Source of the DNA: Clostridiales bacterium
GTDB taxonomy: Bacteria > Bacillota > Clostridia > Oscillospirales > Ruminococcaceae
Length of the DNA: 44,059 nucleotides
Direction: 5' to 3'
NCBI GenBank assembly: GCA_012518465.1
Contig: JAAYSD010000020.1
Location: forward strand, 1 to 44,059
The position numbers and the translations under genes were made by a program. The notes beneath the pieces were generated by a model. The model had not been told where the DNA came from, made no database searches, and saw only the letters and a program-made list of their open reading frames with translations. Positions 33,693 through 42,840 of the stretch are shown one piece after another (position 1 is the stretch's first letter; each line of letters starts with the position of its first letter).

Positions 33693-34134
33693 AATTATAG
33701 CTTTAGGCAGTGACCATGGTGGTTATAGCTTAAAGGAAGAAATTAAAAAATATCTTGATGAAAGGGATATTAAATATATCGATTTAGGAAATGATGGTTC
33801 GAGATGTGATTATCCCGACATTGCTCAAATGGTATGTGAAAAAATTATTGAAAATAAAGCAGCTTTAGGTATTCTTTTCTGTGGAACGGGCATAGGCATG
33901 AGCATTGCTGCAAACAAGATTAGAGGAATACGTGCTGCTGTATGCTCAGACTATTTTTCTGCTAAGTATACAAGGCTGCATAATGATGCTAATGTACTTT
34001 GCCTTGGTGGAAGAGTACTTGGTGCAGGTGCTGCTACTGAACTTGTTGAAGTGTTTTTAAGCACAGATTTTGAGCAGGGAGGCAGACATTCTGTCAGAGT
34101 TGATAAAATTTCTAAGCTAGAAAATGATAATTAA
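33685..34134 (+). CDS. rpiB: Ribose-5-phosphate isomerase B
   Basis: A 149-residue LacA/RpiB-family sugar-phosphate isomerase of the pentose phosphate pathway. The hallmarks are [51 protein letters not shown] (catalytic Cys in FCGTG), and [15 protein letters not shown] 33685 lies behind AAGAGAAGGAGAATTTAA within the tsaB end. It overlaps the next frame closely and precedes upp; both act on ribose-phosphate metabolism. Confidence 0.96.
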   Translation: MDRIIALGSDHGGYSLKEEIKKYLDERDIKYIDLGNDGSRCDYPDIAQMVCEKIIENKAALGILFCGTGIGMSIAANKIRGIRAAVCSDYFSAKYTRLHNDANVLCLGGRVLGAGAATELVEVFLSTDFEQGGRHSVRVDKISKLENDN

Positions 34135-34151
34135 TGAAAGGAGCTTTTAAT

Positions 34152-34784
34152 ATGAAAAAGCTAATAATTTGCGATCATCCACTTATTCAGCATAAAGTAT
34201 CTCTCTTAAGAGATAAAAATACAGGTTCTAAGGAGTTTAGAGAGCTTGTAAATGAAGTGTCAATGCTAATAGGCTACGAGGCAACAAGAGATTTGCCCTT
34301 AAAGGAAGTATCAGTAGAAACACCGGTCGCCATAGCAAGAACGAATGTAATATCGGGCAGAAAACTGGCGATTGTGCCTATTTTACGTGCGGGCATTGGC
34401 ATGGTAGACGGCTTGCTTGCTTTAGTACCTGCTGCAAAGGTGGGGCATATCGGTATTTCTAGAGATAAAAGAAATGATAATTCTGTTTCCGTATATTATA
34501 ATAAGCTTCCGTCTGATGTGGCGAGCAGAGATGTTATTTTACTTGACCTCATGCTTGCGACGGGTGCTTCTGCTATAAAAGCTATTGAGGCTGTAAAGCA
34601 GCAAGGGGTTTCATCAGTTAAGCTTATTACTGCTCTTTCCTGCCCCGAAGGTGTAAGGGCTGTGCATGATCAGCACCCAGATGTTGATATTTACACAGGT
34701 GCAATGGATGAAGGCTTGAATGATGAGCTGTATATAACTCCCGGTATCGGTGATGGGGGAGATAGGATTTTCGGTACTAAGTAA
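34152..34784 (+). CDS. upp: Uracil phosphoribosyltransferase
   Basis: A 210-residue salvage enzyme making UMP from uracil and PRPP. ATG 34152 follows AAAGGAGCTTTTAAT; an in-frame ATG six codons earlier overlaps the rpiB stop and leaves no ribosome site. Family marks are [31 protein letters not shown], the PRPP loop [12 protein letters not shown] (usually DPMLATGGSA), and the uracil site [17 protein letters not shown]. The length is as expected (~209). Confidence 0.96.
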   Translation: MKKLIICDHPLIQHKVSLLRDKNTGSKEFRELVNEVSMLIGYEATRDLPLKEVSVETPVAIARTNVISGRKLAIVPILRAGIGMVDGLLALVPAAKVGHIGISRDKRNDNSVSVYYNKLPSDVASRDVILLDLMLATGASAIKAIEAVKQQGVSSVKLITALSCPEGVRAVHDQHPDVDIYTGAMDEGLNDELYITPGIGDGGDRIFGTK

Positions 34785-34821
34785 TCTTTTGTTTTATTGC
34801 AATTGAAAAAGGAGGCTGACC

Positions 34822-35718
34822 TTGAAAGATAATAATTATCGCAATGGTATAGATAAGCCATTGGTGATTTATAGTATAGCTGTTGCAATAGTGCTTATTG
34901 TGATAGTAGCGGCGGCTTTTTTGCTGGCGTCACAAGATTCTGTGTTAAATGATAATAGCAAATCAGAGCCTTCTGGCACTGCTGCAACTTTGGATACTAC
35001 TTTACCTACTACACAGGAAAGCACTGAGCAAAGTGACAACATTCAATCAACTACTGCACCACCGGCAGCTGAAACCACTGCACCAGATAAGACAAGTGCT
35101 GCGGAAGAGATAAAATCGCCTCCTGCAATAGGCAGTGAGCTTAGTGTTGAATATAGCAAGGAATTTTTCGCTGATGATTTATTTTTCGGGGAAAGTATGG
35201 TTAGTGTAATGCCTATGTACGGCATTGTAGAAGAAAAGAACATCTTTGCATCGAATAATATTAGCCATAATAATTTACTTACTAAAAAAGCTGACACTCC
35301 TAAGGGAAGTCTTACTATTGCTGATTATGCAACACAAATGTCACCGCAAAGAATTTTTATTTTTGTTGGTACAAATTCGCTTTCTGCAAAGCTAGGTGTT
35401 GAAAAAATGGTTAAGGAGCTTGAAAAGCTTGTTGACAAGCTTCAAAAGGTATCTCCGTATTCAAAAATATATATTATTGCACACACACCCACCACATCAA
35501 AAAGTGATATTGATATAACAGCTAAGCAGATAAAAGAATATAATGAGCAAGCAAAGGTATTTGCAAAGGTCAAGGGAATAGGTTATATCGATGCATATAA
35601 TTTACTTGTAAATGGTAGCGACAGCTTGAGAGATGAATTTGTTTCATCAAATGGTATTTTCTTAAATGCTAAAGGATATAAGGCTTTGTTATCTTATATT
35701 CAGACTGCATTAAGCTAG
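34822..35718 (+). CDS. Membrane-anchored SGNH/GDSL-hydrolase-like protein with a degenerate active site
   Basis: A 298-residue protein starting at TTG 34822, 6 nt after GGAGG. A single membrane segment (about residues 13-37) is followed by a Ser/Thr/Pro-rich spacer to about residue 100 and then the SGNH-like domain outside the cell. Block I is FFGESM (Ser125 in place of GDS), block III FVGTNSL (Asn185), and block V is SNGIFLNAKGY. Block V normally reads D-G-x-H; here both the Asp (N277) and the His (F280) are replaced. The fold is probable. Hydrolase activity, for instance as a cell-wall esterase, is doubtful. It follows upp in the same direction. Confidence 0.75.
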   Translation: MKDNNYRNGIDKPLVIYSIAVAIVLIVIVAAAFLLASQDSVLNDNSKSEPSGTAATLDTTLPTTQESTEQSDNIQSTTAPPAAETTAPDKTSAAEEIKSPPAIGSELSVEYSKEFFADDLFFGESMVSVMPMYGIVEEKNIFASNNISHNNLLTKKADTPKGSLTIADYATQMSPQRIFIFVGTNSLSAKLGVEKMVKELEKLVDKLQKVSPYSKIYIIAHTPTTSKSDIDITAKQIKEYNEQAKVFAKVKGIGYIDAYNLLVNGSDSLRDEFVSSNGIFLNAKGYKALLSYIQTALS

Positions 35719-35739
35719 CTATGAAAGGAAAGAGGACCT

Positions 35740-36078
35740 ATGATAGCTGAATGTGTTGTTATTGTAATTATACTTCTTATAATTTCTGTGGTTTTTCTTA
35801 GAGCAAAACGAGTGAAATGGGCGCTGCTTACTTTTCCTTTAATGGTTGTTCCCTTTGCCAACGTTGCTGTAAGTCAGATATTCAGGTTTTTTAGATATAG
35901 TTATGATGCTAATATTATCACTATTACAAATGTAGTTGCTGTTATTATTTCTTCTGCGTGGATAGGGCTTATGAGCTATTATTTTGAGAAAAAGAGTCAG
36001 CGAGCCTCTTATCTCACAACTACTTTATTGTTTAATATAATTCTTGCTATAATATTGATAAATAATGCTCCTAATTAA
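35740..36078 (+). CDS. Small membrane protein of unknown function
   Basis: A 112-residue protein, ATG 35740 behind AAAGGAAAGAGGACCT. It has three to four hydrophobic segments (CVVIVIILLIISVVFL, ALLTFPLMVVPFANVAV, ITNVVAVIISSAWIGLM, TLLFNIILAIILI) with few charges between (RAKRVK, FRFFRYSYD, FEKKSQR). I recognise no family. It lies between the SGNH-like protein (21 nt) and alaS (21 nt) in one apparent transcript; the neighbouring SGNH-like protein is the only other envelope protein here. Confidence 0.7.
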   Translation: MIAECVVIVIILLIISVVFLRAKRVKWALLTFPLMVVPFANVAVSQIFRFFRYSYDANIITITNVVAVIISSAWIGLMSYYFEKKSQRASYLTTTLLFNIILAIILINNAPN

Positions 36079-36099
36079 TTTTTTGGAAGGGTTTGTTTT

Positions 36100-38724
36100 A
36101 TGAAGTGGACTGGTTTAAATGATTTACGTGAAAGCTACTTAAATTTTTTTGAAAGTAAAGGACATTTAAGAATGAATAGCTTTCCACTTGTTCCTCAAGG
36201 GGATAATTCTATATTGCTTATTAATGCCGGTATGACACCTTTGAAAAAGTATTTTCAAGGTGTAAAAACACCGCCGAGAAACCGTATAACAACTTGTCAG
36301 AAGTGTATACGTACAATTGATATTGAAAATGTCGGCAAAACTTCGAGACATGGCAGCTATTTTGAGATGCTAGGTAATTTTTCTTTTGGGGATTATTTCA
36401 AAAGAGAGGCTATTACTTGGGCATGGGAATTTTTCACTAAGGTGCTAGAAATTCCTGAGGAAAGGCTTTGGGTATCCGTTTACAAGGAAGATGATGAAGC
36501 AAAGGATATATGGATAAATGAAGTTGGTGTTCCAGCTGAGCGTGTTGTCAAAATGGGTAAGGAAGATAATTTTTGGGAACATGGAAGCGGCCCTTGTGGT
36601 CCTTGCTCTGAAATATATTTTGATAGGCAGACTGATGAGCCTGCAACAGGTATTTTCGAGGGATATGACGGTGATAGGTATGTAGAAGTATGGAATCTAG
36701 TATTTACACAGTTTGACAATGATGGAAGAGGGAATTATACACCTCTTGCCAATAAAAACATTGATACGGGTATGGGACTTGAAAGACTTGCTTGTGCTAT
36801 GCAAGGTGTGGACAACCTTTTTGAAGTTGATACAGTACGCAATATAATGGGCAAGATTTCCGAGCTTACAGGTGTTGAATATAAGGCAGATGAGCAAAGG
36901 GACATTTCGCTTAGAGTTATTACAGACCACATTAGAAGCACTGTTTTTCTTGTTGGTGATGGTGTTCGTCCTACTAATGAGGGCAGAGGCTATGTCTTAC
37001 GCAGGCTTTTACGCCGTGCAGCAAGGCATGGACGTTTATTAGGAGTTAAAGAGCCATTTTTATATAAAATTTGTGATACTGTTATTGACGAAAACCTTTC
37101 AGCATATGCGGAGCTTGATGAAAAGCGAGAGTATATTAAAAAGGTTATTAAAACTGAGGAGGAAAGCTTTTCTTCCACTGTTGACAAGGGTATTTTAATT
37201 CTTGATGAATATATAAATGAACTTAAGGAAAATAATAAAGCTATTCTTTCAGGTGAAAAGGTGTTTAAGCTGCATGACACTTATGGTTTCCCATTTGATT
37301 TGACTAGGGAAATACTTGAAGAAAAGGGCTTTAGCGTAGATGAAGAAAAGTTTAAGGCATTGATGAAGGAGCAAAAGGAAAAGGCTCGTGCTAATCAAAG
37401 CTTTAAGGGTGGTTGGAGTGATAGCACAGCTGATGCGGTGGCAAAGTTAAGCACTGAATTTACAGGTTATACTTCCTTAAGTGAAAAAACCGAGTTGCTT
37501 GCTATTTTAAAAGATGGTGAGCTTGTTAAAGCTGTTGAACAGGGCGATAGTGTAGCTGTAATTATTAAAACTACTCCATTCTATGCTGAAAGTGGCGGTC
37601 AGATAGGCGACAAGGGCACAATTTCCATTGGCGATAATGTTATTTCTGTCACAGATACTAAAAAGATGGCGGGCGGACAATATATCTGCTATGGAATTGT
37701 TGAAAGCGGTGCTTTTAGTGTAGGTGATGAGGCTTTGGCACAGGTTGACCAAGAAAAAAGACAGGCAATAATGAGAAATCACACTACTGCACATATTCTT
37801 CAAGCTGCATTAAGGAGTGTATTGGGTGAGCATGTTTTACAGGCAGGTCAGCTTGTAGATGAGCATAGATGCAGATTTGATTTTAGCCATTTTAATGCTA
37901 TGAGTGATGAAGAGATTGCAGAAGTTGAGTCTATTTGCAATAGAGAAATTTTAGCGGCAAAGCCCGTTGTTATTGATGAAATGGCGATTGATAAAGCTAG
38001 AGAAAAGGGTGCTATGGCTTTATTTGGAGAAAAATACGGTGATATAGTTAGAGTTGTAGAAATTGAGGGCTTTTCCACCGAACTGTGTGGTGGAACACAT
38101 GTTGATAACACCTCAAAAATCGGCTTGATGAAAATTATCTCTGAATCTTCAGTATCTGCAGGCACAAGGAGGATTGAGGCTGTTACAGGTGCAAATCTGC
38201 TTTTTGAATATGAAAATATGAAAAGGACTATTATTAAAACCTCAAAAGTGCTGAAGTCATCTAATATAAATGAACTGGTGAAACGTGCCGAAGCTGTTAT
38301 GGACGAGCTTTCAGATAAACAAAAGAAGATTAACTCACTGGAAACGCAGATTGCTAATACAAAATTATCTGATTTAAAACCGAATGCACAGGTAAATGGT
38401 GTATCAGTTATTACTGCCTTTATTGATGGTGCTGATGCGAATGAGTTAAGGACATTAGGTGATTCTTTAAAGGATAAATATGAAGATTTAGTGGTTGTGC
38501 TTGCTGGATTTAATGGTGAAAAGGGAAATCTGCTTGTAACATCAACAAAATCAGCTATAAGCAAAGGTGCAAATTCTGGTACAATTGTACGTGAGGTTAG
38601 TGCTATTGCCGGTGGAAGAGGCGGAGGAAAGCCTGATTCTGCTATGGCTGGTTATTCTGATAAAGCCAAGATAAGCGAAGCCTTGGATAAGGCTGTTGAA
38701 ATAATATCTAAGTATATTAAATAG
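36100..38724 (+). CDS. alaS: Alanyl-tRNA synthetase
   Basis: An 874-residue enzyme of standard length. ATG 36100 lies behind TTTGGAAGGGTTTG. The class II core opens LRESYLNFFESKGHLRMNSFPLVP, with CIRTIDIENVGKTSRHGSYFEMLGNFSFGDYF and GLERLACAMQG. The editing domain has HTTAHIL (HxxxH) and CGGTHVDNTS (CxxxH), both zinc sets intact. The C-Ala domain ends GGRGGGKPDSAMAGYSD. No T-box leader is present: the gap upstream is only 21 nt. Confidence 0.98.
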   Translation: MKWTGLNDLRESYLNFFESKGHLRMNSFPLVPQGDNSILLINAGMTPLKKYFQGVKTPPRNRITTCQKCIRTIDIENVGKTSRHGSYFEMLGNFSFGDYFKREAITWAWEFFTKVLEIPEERLWVSVYKEDDEAKDIWINEVGVPAERVVKMGKEDNFWEHGSGPCGPCSEIYFDRQTDEPATGIFEGYDGDRYVEVWNLVFTQFDNDGRGNYTPLANKNIDTGMGLERLACAMQGVDNLFEVDTVRNIMGKISELTGVEYKADEQRDISLRVITDHIRSTVFLVGDGVRPTNEGRGYVLRRLLRRAARHGRLLGVKEPFLYKICDTVIDENLSAYAELDEKREYIKKVIKTEEESFSSTVDKGILILDEYINELKENNKAILSGEKVFKLHDTYGFPFDLTREILEEKGFSVDEEKFKALMKEQKEKARANQSFKGGWSDSTADAVAKLSTEFTGYTSLSEKTELLAILKDGELVKAVEQGDSVAVIIKTTPFYAESGGQIGDKGTISIGDNVISVTDTKKMAGGQYICYGIVESGAFSVGDEALAQVDQEKRQAIMRNHTTAHILQAALRSVLGEHVLQAGQLVDEHRCRFDFSHFNAMSDEEIAEVESICNREILAAKPVVIDEMAIDKAREKGAMALFGEKYGDIVRVVEIEGFSTELCGGTHVDNTSKIGLMKIISESSVSAGTRRIEAVTGANLLFEYENMKRTIIKTSKVLKSSNINELVKRAEAVMDELSDKQKKINSLETQIANTKLSDLKPNAQVNGVSVITAFIDGADANELRTLGDSLKDKYEDLVVVLAGFNGEKGNLLVTSTKSAISKGANSGTIVREVSAIAGGRGGGKPDSAMAGYSDKAKISEALDKAVEIISKYIK

Positions 38725-38740
38725 TTGTCGAGGAGGTCAT

Positions 38741-39079
38741 ATGAGCTGTATTTTTTGCAAGATAATTGCTAATGAAATCCCATCAGAGCGTGTTTATGAA
38801 GATGATAAGGTTATAGCCTTTAAGGATATTAATCCTGCGACTCCCGTGCATATTCTGGTAATACCTAAGGTGCATATAGAGGGTGTACATGAGATTGATA
38901 GTGAAAATTCACACTATGTTGCAAGAGCGTTTGAGGTAATACGTACTTTAGCAGAAGAATTTCATCTGGAAAAGGGGTATCGTGTTATTACAAATGTTAA
39001 GGAATATGGTGGCCAGAGCGTTCCCCATTTGCATTTTCATTTGCTTGGGGGTAAGAATTTAGGAGAGAAGATAATATAA
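38741..39079 (+). CDS. HIT-family nucleotide hydrolase (HinT-like)
   Basis: A 112-residue protein, ATG 38741 behind GAGGAGGTCAT. The histidine triad HLHFHLLGG is complete, preceded by IFCKIIANEIPSERVYEDD and HILVIPKVHI. HinT proteins cleave adenosine phosphoramidates and aminoacyl-AMP; placement right after alaS would suit removal of aminoacyl-AMP, but that is inference. The stop overlaps the next start (TAATG). Confidence 0.93.
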   Translation: MSCIFCKIIANEIPSERVYEDDKVIAFKDINPATPVHILVIPKVHIEGVHEIDSENSHYVARAFEVIRTLAEEFHLEKGYRVITNVKEYGGQSVPHLHFHLLGGKNLGEKII

Positions 39080-39624
39080 TGTCAGTAGAGTATTATGAAT
39101 TAAAGGTAGCGGGGCTGACTAGGCATTTGCCTATATGCCCTTTGAATGAAAAAATTAGTATTGCCGGTTTTGTTATGTTTGGTGATGTGGAGCTTACAGT
39201 AAAATCAGCAGAGCAGCTTATAAAAAAAGCTCCCGAATGTGATATAATCGTCACAGCTGAAAGCAAGGGTATTCCCTTAGCTTATGAAATGGCAAGACAA
39301 TTGGGGCTTAGATATATAGTTGTACGAAAAATGCATAAATTATACATGGCTGAACCGTTTAAGGTTGATGTAAAGTCGATTTCCACTGAAAAGGTACAAA
39401 CTCTGTATCTCGATGGTAATGAGGCAAAACTGCTTAAGGACAAGCGTGTGCTTGTGGTAGATGATGTAATTAGTACGGGTGAAAGCTTACAGGCTATTGA
39501 TGTTCTTGTAAAAAAGGCAGGAGGAAATATTGTAGGACAATGTGCCGTACTTGCTGAAGGAGATGCAGCTAAGCGTGATGATATATTCTTTCTGGAGGAA
39601 TTGCCTTTAATTTTTAACGATTAG
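39079..39624 (+). CDS. Phosphoribosyltransferase, adenine PRTase-like
   Basis: A 181-residue type I phosphoribosyltransferase. The PRPP loop is VLVVDDVISTGESLQA (about residues 120-135); IIVTAESKGIPLAYEMARQLGLRYIVVRK and FGDVEL match the Apt/Xpt group. The N-terminal hood (YYELKVAGLTRHLPICPLNEKISIAGF) is longer than in housekeeping Apt, so the true base may be adenine or xanthine-like. It is translationally coupled to the HIT gene. A hairpin overlaps its stop codon. Confidence 0.82.
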   Translation: MSVEYYELKVAGLTRHLPICPLNEKISIAGFVMFGDVELTVKSAEQLIKKAPECDIIVTAESKGIPLAYEMARQLGLRYIVVRKMHKLYMAEPFKVDVKSISTEKVQTLYLDGNEAKLLKDKRVLVVDDVISTGESLQAIDVLVKKAGGNIVGQCAVLAEGDAAKRDDIFFLEELPLIFND

Positions 39625-39650
39625 ATTTCTAAATATAATTTTAGAAATCT
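39623..39650 (+). other. Hairpin at the phosphoribosyltransferase stop codon
   Basis: An 11-bp perfect stem AGATTTCTAAA/TTTAGAAATCT with loop TATAAT, beginning inside the stop codon. No T-run follows, so it is more likely an mRNA 3'-end stabiliser or processing site than a terminator. The loop contains TATAAT by chance or as a weak -10. Confidence 0.45.
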
Positions 39651-39683
39651 GTTCTGAATTGTAAGGGAGCTGGGGGAGAAAAG

Positions 39684-41810
39684 ATGAATAAATCGGCTAT
39701 ACTAGGTTTTTCCTATTTTATCGGTTTGATACTTGCATCTTTTCTTCCTGATTTTGTTTGTATCAGTGCTTTTGTTTTGTTGTTTTTACTTGGTGCTTTT
39801 AGTATAAAAAGGTTTAAGTCACTAGCCTTATCTTTTTTAGCATTGTCATTAGCTTTTGGAGTAGGGTATATTTATACTAATTATAAAAATAATATTAGAA
39901 ACTTGGCAGGCAGTGAGATTTATTTTTCTCATGCTGAGGTTCTCGATATTAAGAGCGTGGGAAACGATACAGCTCTATTTACGCTTAAGGGTGAAGCAAA
40001 CGGAAGAGTAATTAAGTTTACTATGTTTTCGCAGGATATAGATGTGAATAAAGGCGATATAATCAGCGTTAAAGCGAAATTATCGCCTCTTGTGGACAAT
40101 GCTCTTTTTTCACAAAGTACATATTATTCTTCTAGAAATATATTTTTAAAAGCCAATGCAGCAAGTGAAATTAATATTCAAAGCAGAGCTGAGAAAAATT
40201 TTTCTACATTAGTTGACAAATATTCCCGTTACATAGAAAATACTATTACTGAAAATTTGACTGCTAAGGAAGGTGATTTTCTAGCGGCAACATTTTTAGG
40301 GAAAACAAATTTGCTTGATGATGAGCTAAAAAACTCAATTAAAAGGACGGGACTTGCACATTATTTAGCTGTATCAGGAATGCATCTATCTTTTACAGGC
40401 ACGTTATTAATGCTCTTTCTTAATGCAACCTCAGTGAAAAGCAGAAGAATTTTAAAATTTTCTTTGTTAAGTGCTACTGTTTTATTTTTTATGCTGTTTT
40501 ATGGATTTTCTGTATCGGTAATGCGTTCTGGTTTTATGCTAATAATTTTTTATGGTGCAGATTTATTCCGACGAAAGTCAAGTGCTATAAATTCCATTGG
40601 CTTGGCATTGCTTATGATAATATTGCCCTCTCCCTATGCAGCTTTTGATATTGGCTTGCACCTGTCTATTTTAGGGACATTTGGAGTAGCAGTTGTTGGA
40701 GATTATTGGAATAAAGGGCTTAACAAAAGGTTTAATTTAAAAAAGTTCAAGTCCTTAGTTGAGGTGGCAGTAGGCACTTTAGCTGCCAATATATGCACAT
40801 TTCCAGTGATTTTATTGGCTTTTAAAGGCATCTCCACTGTTTCTATTTTGACAAATATGATAGCAACACCTATTTTCAATATTGCTTTAATATGCCTGAT
40901 TATCCATACTATCACTTTTGGAGTTTTTTCAGGGCCACTATTACTTATAGCAGGGCTTTGTGCAAAGCTGATAATATTAAGCATAGTGATTATTGATAAA
41001 ATACCTTATTCCTATATTGTGATAAATAATGATATTTTGATATTTGTTGTTCTGATCTCATTCTTATTTGTTATAGTTTCGGCAATTGCTTTTAAAAGAA
41101 GGGTATTTATATTTTCTTCGGCTTTGATTTCCTGCGTTTTAATTAGCTTCACGGTGGTTTTTGCAAATTCAAGCGGCGGAGTTCTACTTAATGTTTTATC
41201 AGATGGAAAAGCCGGAGCTATAATTATTGATGATGATAAAAGCATTTATACTTTTGTTATGGGAAATAGCCCAAACCTTGCAAATGTACTTAAGGAGTAT
41301 TTTCAAAATAATAATGTGAAACAAGCTATGCTACTGTCCCTGCCTCAGGTAGACAGCGCTTATGCAAAGCTGTACGGGGAGTTGACCGACAGTGTTAAAT
41401 TTGATACAATAATAATTAATGATAATATTATCAGCAGTGGACTTGATTTCGCTTTTAAGGGTGAAAATGTAATTGACGCAAATGTTTTTAGCTTTGGAGA
41501 GGGCATTATCTATGGAAAAATAGCTGCTGACAGGACAATTTTAAATATAAATGACAATCACCTGCTTATTTCCAGCGTAAAGAATATGGATAAAGCTGAT
41601 AACAAGGATGAATTTGATATTGCCATATACATGGATTATAAAAAATCAAGCTTTGAGGGCGAAGGAAAAATAAATATCTTTGTAAATAGTCGGCAAAGCA
41701 CCGTTGGTGAGAATGATTTCAATGCTTATCAAGAGGAAATTAGTCTTATAATCGATAGGAATGATGAAAACAGCAGGGTTTTAAAGAGGAGAAATTATGC
41801 CTTTTATTGA
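39684..41810 (+). CDS. comEC: ComEC/Rec2-type competence channel protein with a degenerate C-terminal domain
   Basis: A 708-residue membrane protein, ATG 39684 behind GGGGGAGAAAAG. An N-terminal hydrophobic part and an OB-like DUF4131 region (about residues 60-170) precede the competence domain: GLAHYLAVSGMHLSFTG, VSVMRSGFMLIIFYGADLFRR and LGTFGVAVVGDYW. This domain forms the channel that carries single-stranded DNA across the membrane. The C-terminal ~210 residues sit where a metallo-beta-lactamase-like nuclease domain belongs (GGVLLNVLSDGKAGAIIIDDD) but lack any HxHxDH motif. It overlaps holA by 14 nt, an arrangement conserved in B. subtilis (comEC-yqeN). Confidence 0.9.
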   Translation: MNKSAILGFSYFIGLILASFLPDFVCISAFVLLFLLGAFSIKRFKSLALSFLALSLAFGVGYIYTNYKNNIRNLAGSEIYFSHAEVLDIKSVGNDTALFTLKGEANGRVIKFTMFSQDIDVNKGDIISVKAKLSPLVDNALFSQSTYYSSRNIFLKANAASEINIQSRAEKNFSTLVDKYSRYIENTITENLTAKEGDFLAATFLGKTNLLDDELKNSIKRTGLAHYLAVSGMHLSFTGTLLMLFLNATSVKSRRILKFSLLSATVLFFMLFYGFSVSVMRSGFMLIIFYGADLFRRKSSAINSIGLALLMIILPSPYAAFDIGLHLSILGTFGVAVVGDYWNKGLNKRFNLKKFKSLVEVAVGTLAANICTFPVILLAFKGISTVSILTNMIATPIFNIALICLIIHTITFGVFSGPLLLIAGLCAKLIILSIVIIDKIPYSYIVINNDILIFVVLISFLFVIVSAIAFKRRVFIFSSALISCVLISFTVVFANSSGGVLLNVLSDGKAGAIIIDDDKSIYTFVMGNSPNLANVLKEYFQNNNVKQAMLLSLPQVDSAYAKLYGELTDSVKFDTIIINDNIISSGLDFAFKGENVIDANVFSFGEGIIYGKIAADRTILNINDNHLLISSVKNMDKADNKDEFDIAIYMDYKKSSFEGEGKINIFVNSRQSTVGENDFNAYQEEISLIIDRNDENSRVLKRRNYAFY

Positions 41811-42840
41811 TGAAAAGCGACTTTCAGCCAATATAAAGAACGATAAGCTGTCGCCATTATATTTTCTTTTTGGCGAGGAAATTTTTTTGACAGAAACATA
41901 TGTACAGCGAATAATAAAGAAAATAATCGGCAGTGATTATACCGACTTTGATTTCTGTGCATTTAACGGCAGCTTTTCTTCAGAAGAATTAGAGGAAAGT
42001 GTGGAGGGAATGCCACTTTCATGCGATAAAAAACTGGTTTTGATTACTGATTATGACGCTGATAAGGATAGTACAGACGAGTTTAATAAAAAGCTAGTAA
42101 TATTGTCGGATATTCCTGATTTTTGCGTGGTTGTACTTGTATTTAAGGATATTAGTATTGAGGTAAAAAAGCTAAAAAGTAAGATGAAAAAAATATTTTC
42201 ACTTGCAGAAAAAAATGGAGAAGTATGTGAATTTAAGCATATGACCCCATCTAAGGTGGCAGATTTAGTTGTTAAACGCTTTGCTAAAAGAAAAATTGAA
42301 ATTTCAAAGGAAAATGCTCTATTTCTAAGTCAGCTTTGCAAATTTGATTTATCACAAATAGGGACAGAGGCAGATAAGCTTGCAGCCTTTTCTTTAAAAT
42401 CAGGAGTTGTTGATAAAAAAGCGATTGAGCAGCTTGTACCAAAACAGCCTGAGGAAAAGGTATTTGCATTGGCGGATAGTATTTTTTCTGGAAATTCAAG
42501 ACGCTCGTATGAAATTTTAGATGACCTATTATGGCAAAGGATTGAGCCGATTGTCATAGTATCGGTGCTTTCCGGTGCATATATTGACTATTATAGGGCG
42601 AATTTAGCCATAGTCGGGGGAGTTAATCCAAAGCAGGTAGCTATCGATTTTTCATATCCTAAAAATAAGGAATTTTTAATTGTAAAGGCCTATAATAAGG
42701 CAAGAAGCATTAATCAGGAGTATATAAAAAATAGTATAAGGACATTGTTTATAGCTGACAACAAGCTTAAAACAACAGCAATTGACAGCAGAATTGTTTT
42801 AGAAGAAATGCTTGCAAGACTTTTAGCGGTGAAAAAATGA
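41797..42840 (+). CDS. holA: DNA polymerase III delta subunit
   Basis: A 347-residue clamp-loader subunit that opens the sliding clamp, ATG 41797 behind AAGAGGAGAAATT inside comEC. The N-terminus LSPLYFLFGEEIFLTETYVQRIIKKI is diagnostic, followed by SCDKKLVLITDYD and the C-terminal collar region (EKVFALADSIFSGNSRRSYEILDDLLWQ). The length and comEC-holA order are conserved in Firmicutes. holB lies 17 kb away on the other strand. Confidence 0.95.
   Translation: MPFIDEKRLSANIKNDKLSPLYFLFGEEIFLTETYVQRIIKKIIGSDYTDFDFCAFNGSFSSEELEESVEGMPLSCDKKLVLITDYDADKDSTDEFNKKLVILSDIPDFCVVVLVFKDISIEVKKLKSKMKKIFSLAEKNGEVCEFKHMTPSKVADLVVKRFAKRKIEISKENALFLSQLCKFDLSQIGTEADKLAAFSLKSGVVDKKAIEQLVPKQPEEKVFALADSIFSGNSRRSYEILDDLLWQRIEPIVIVSVLSGAYIDYYRANLAIVGGVNPKQVAIDFSYPKNKEFLIVKAYNKARSINQEYIKNSIRTLFIADNKLKTTAIDSRIVLEEMLARLLAVKK

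Noticed and set aside
37848-38564. Long antisense frame (238 codons) within alaS
   Set aside because: The plus strand encodes a complete alanyl-tRNA synthetase with editing motifs here. The antisense frame is a codon-bias shadow with Ser/Thr-rich content and no ribosome site.
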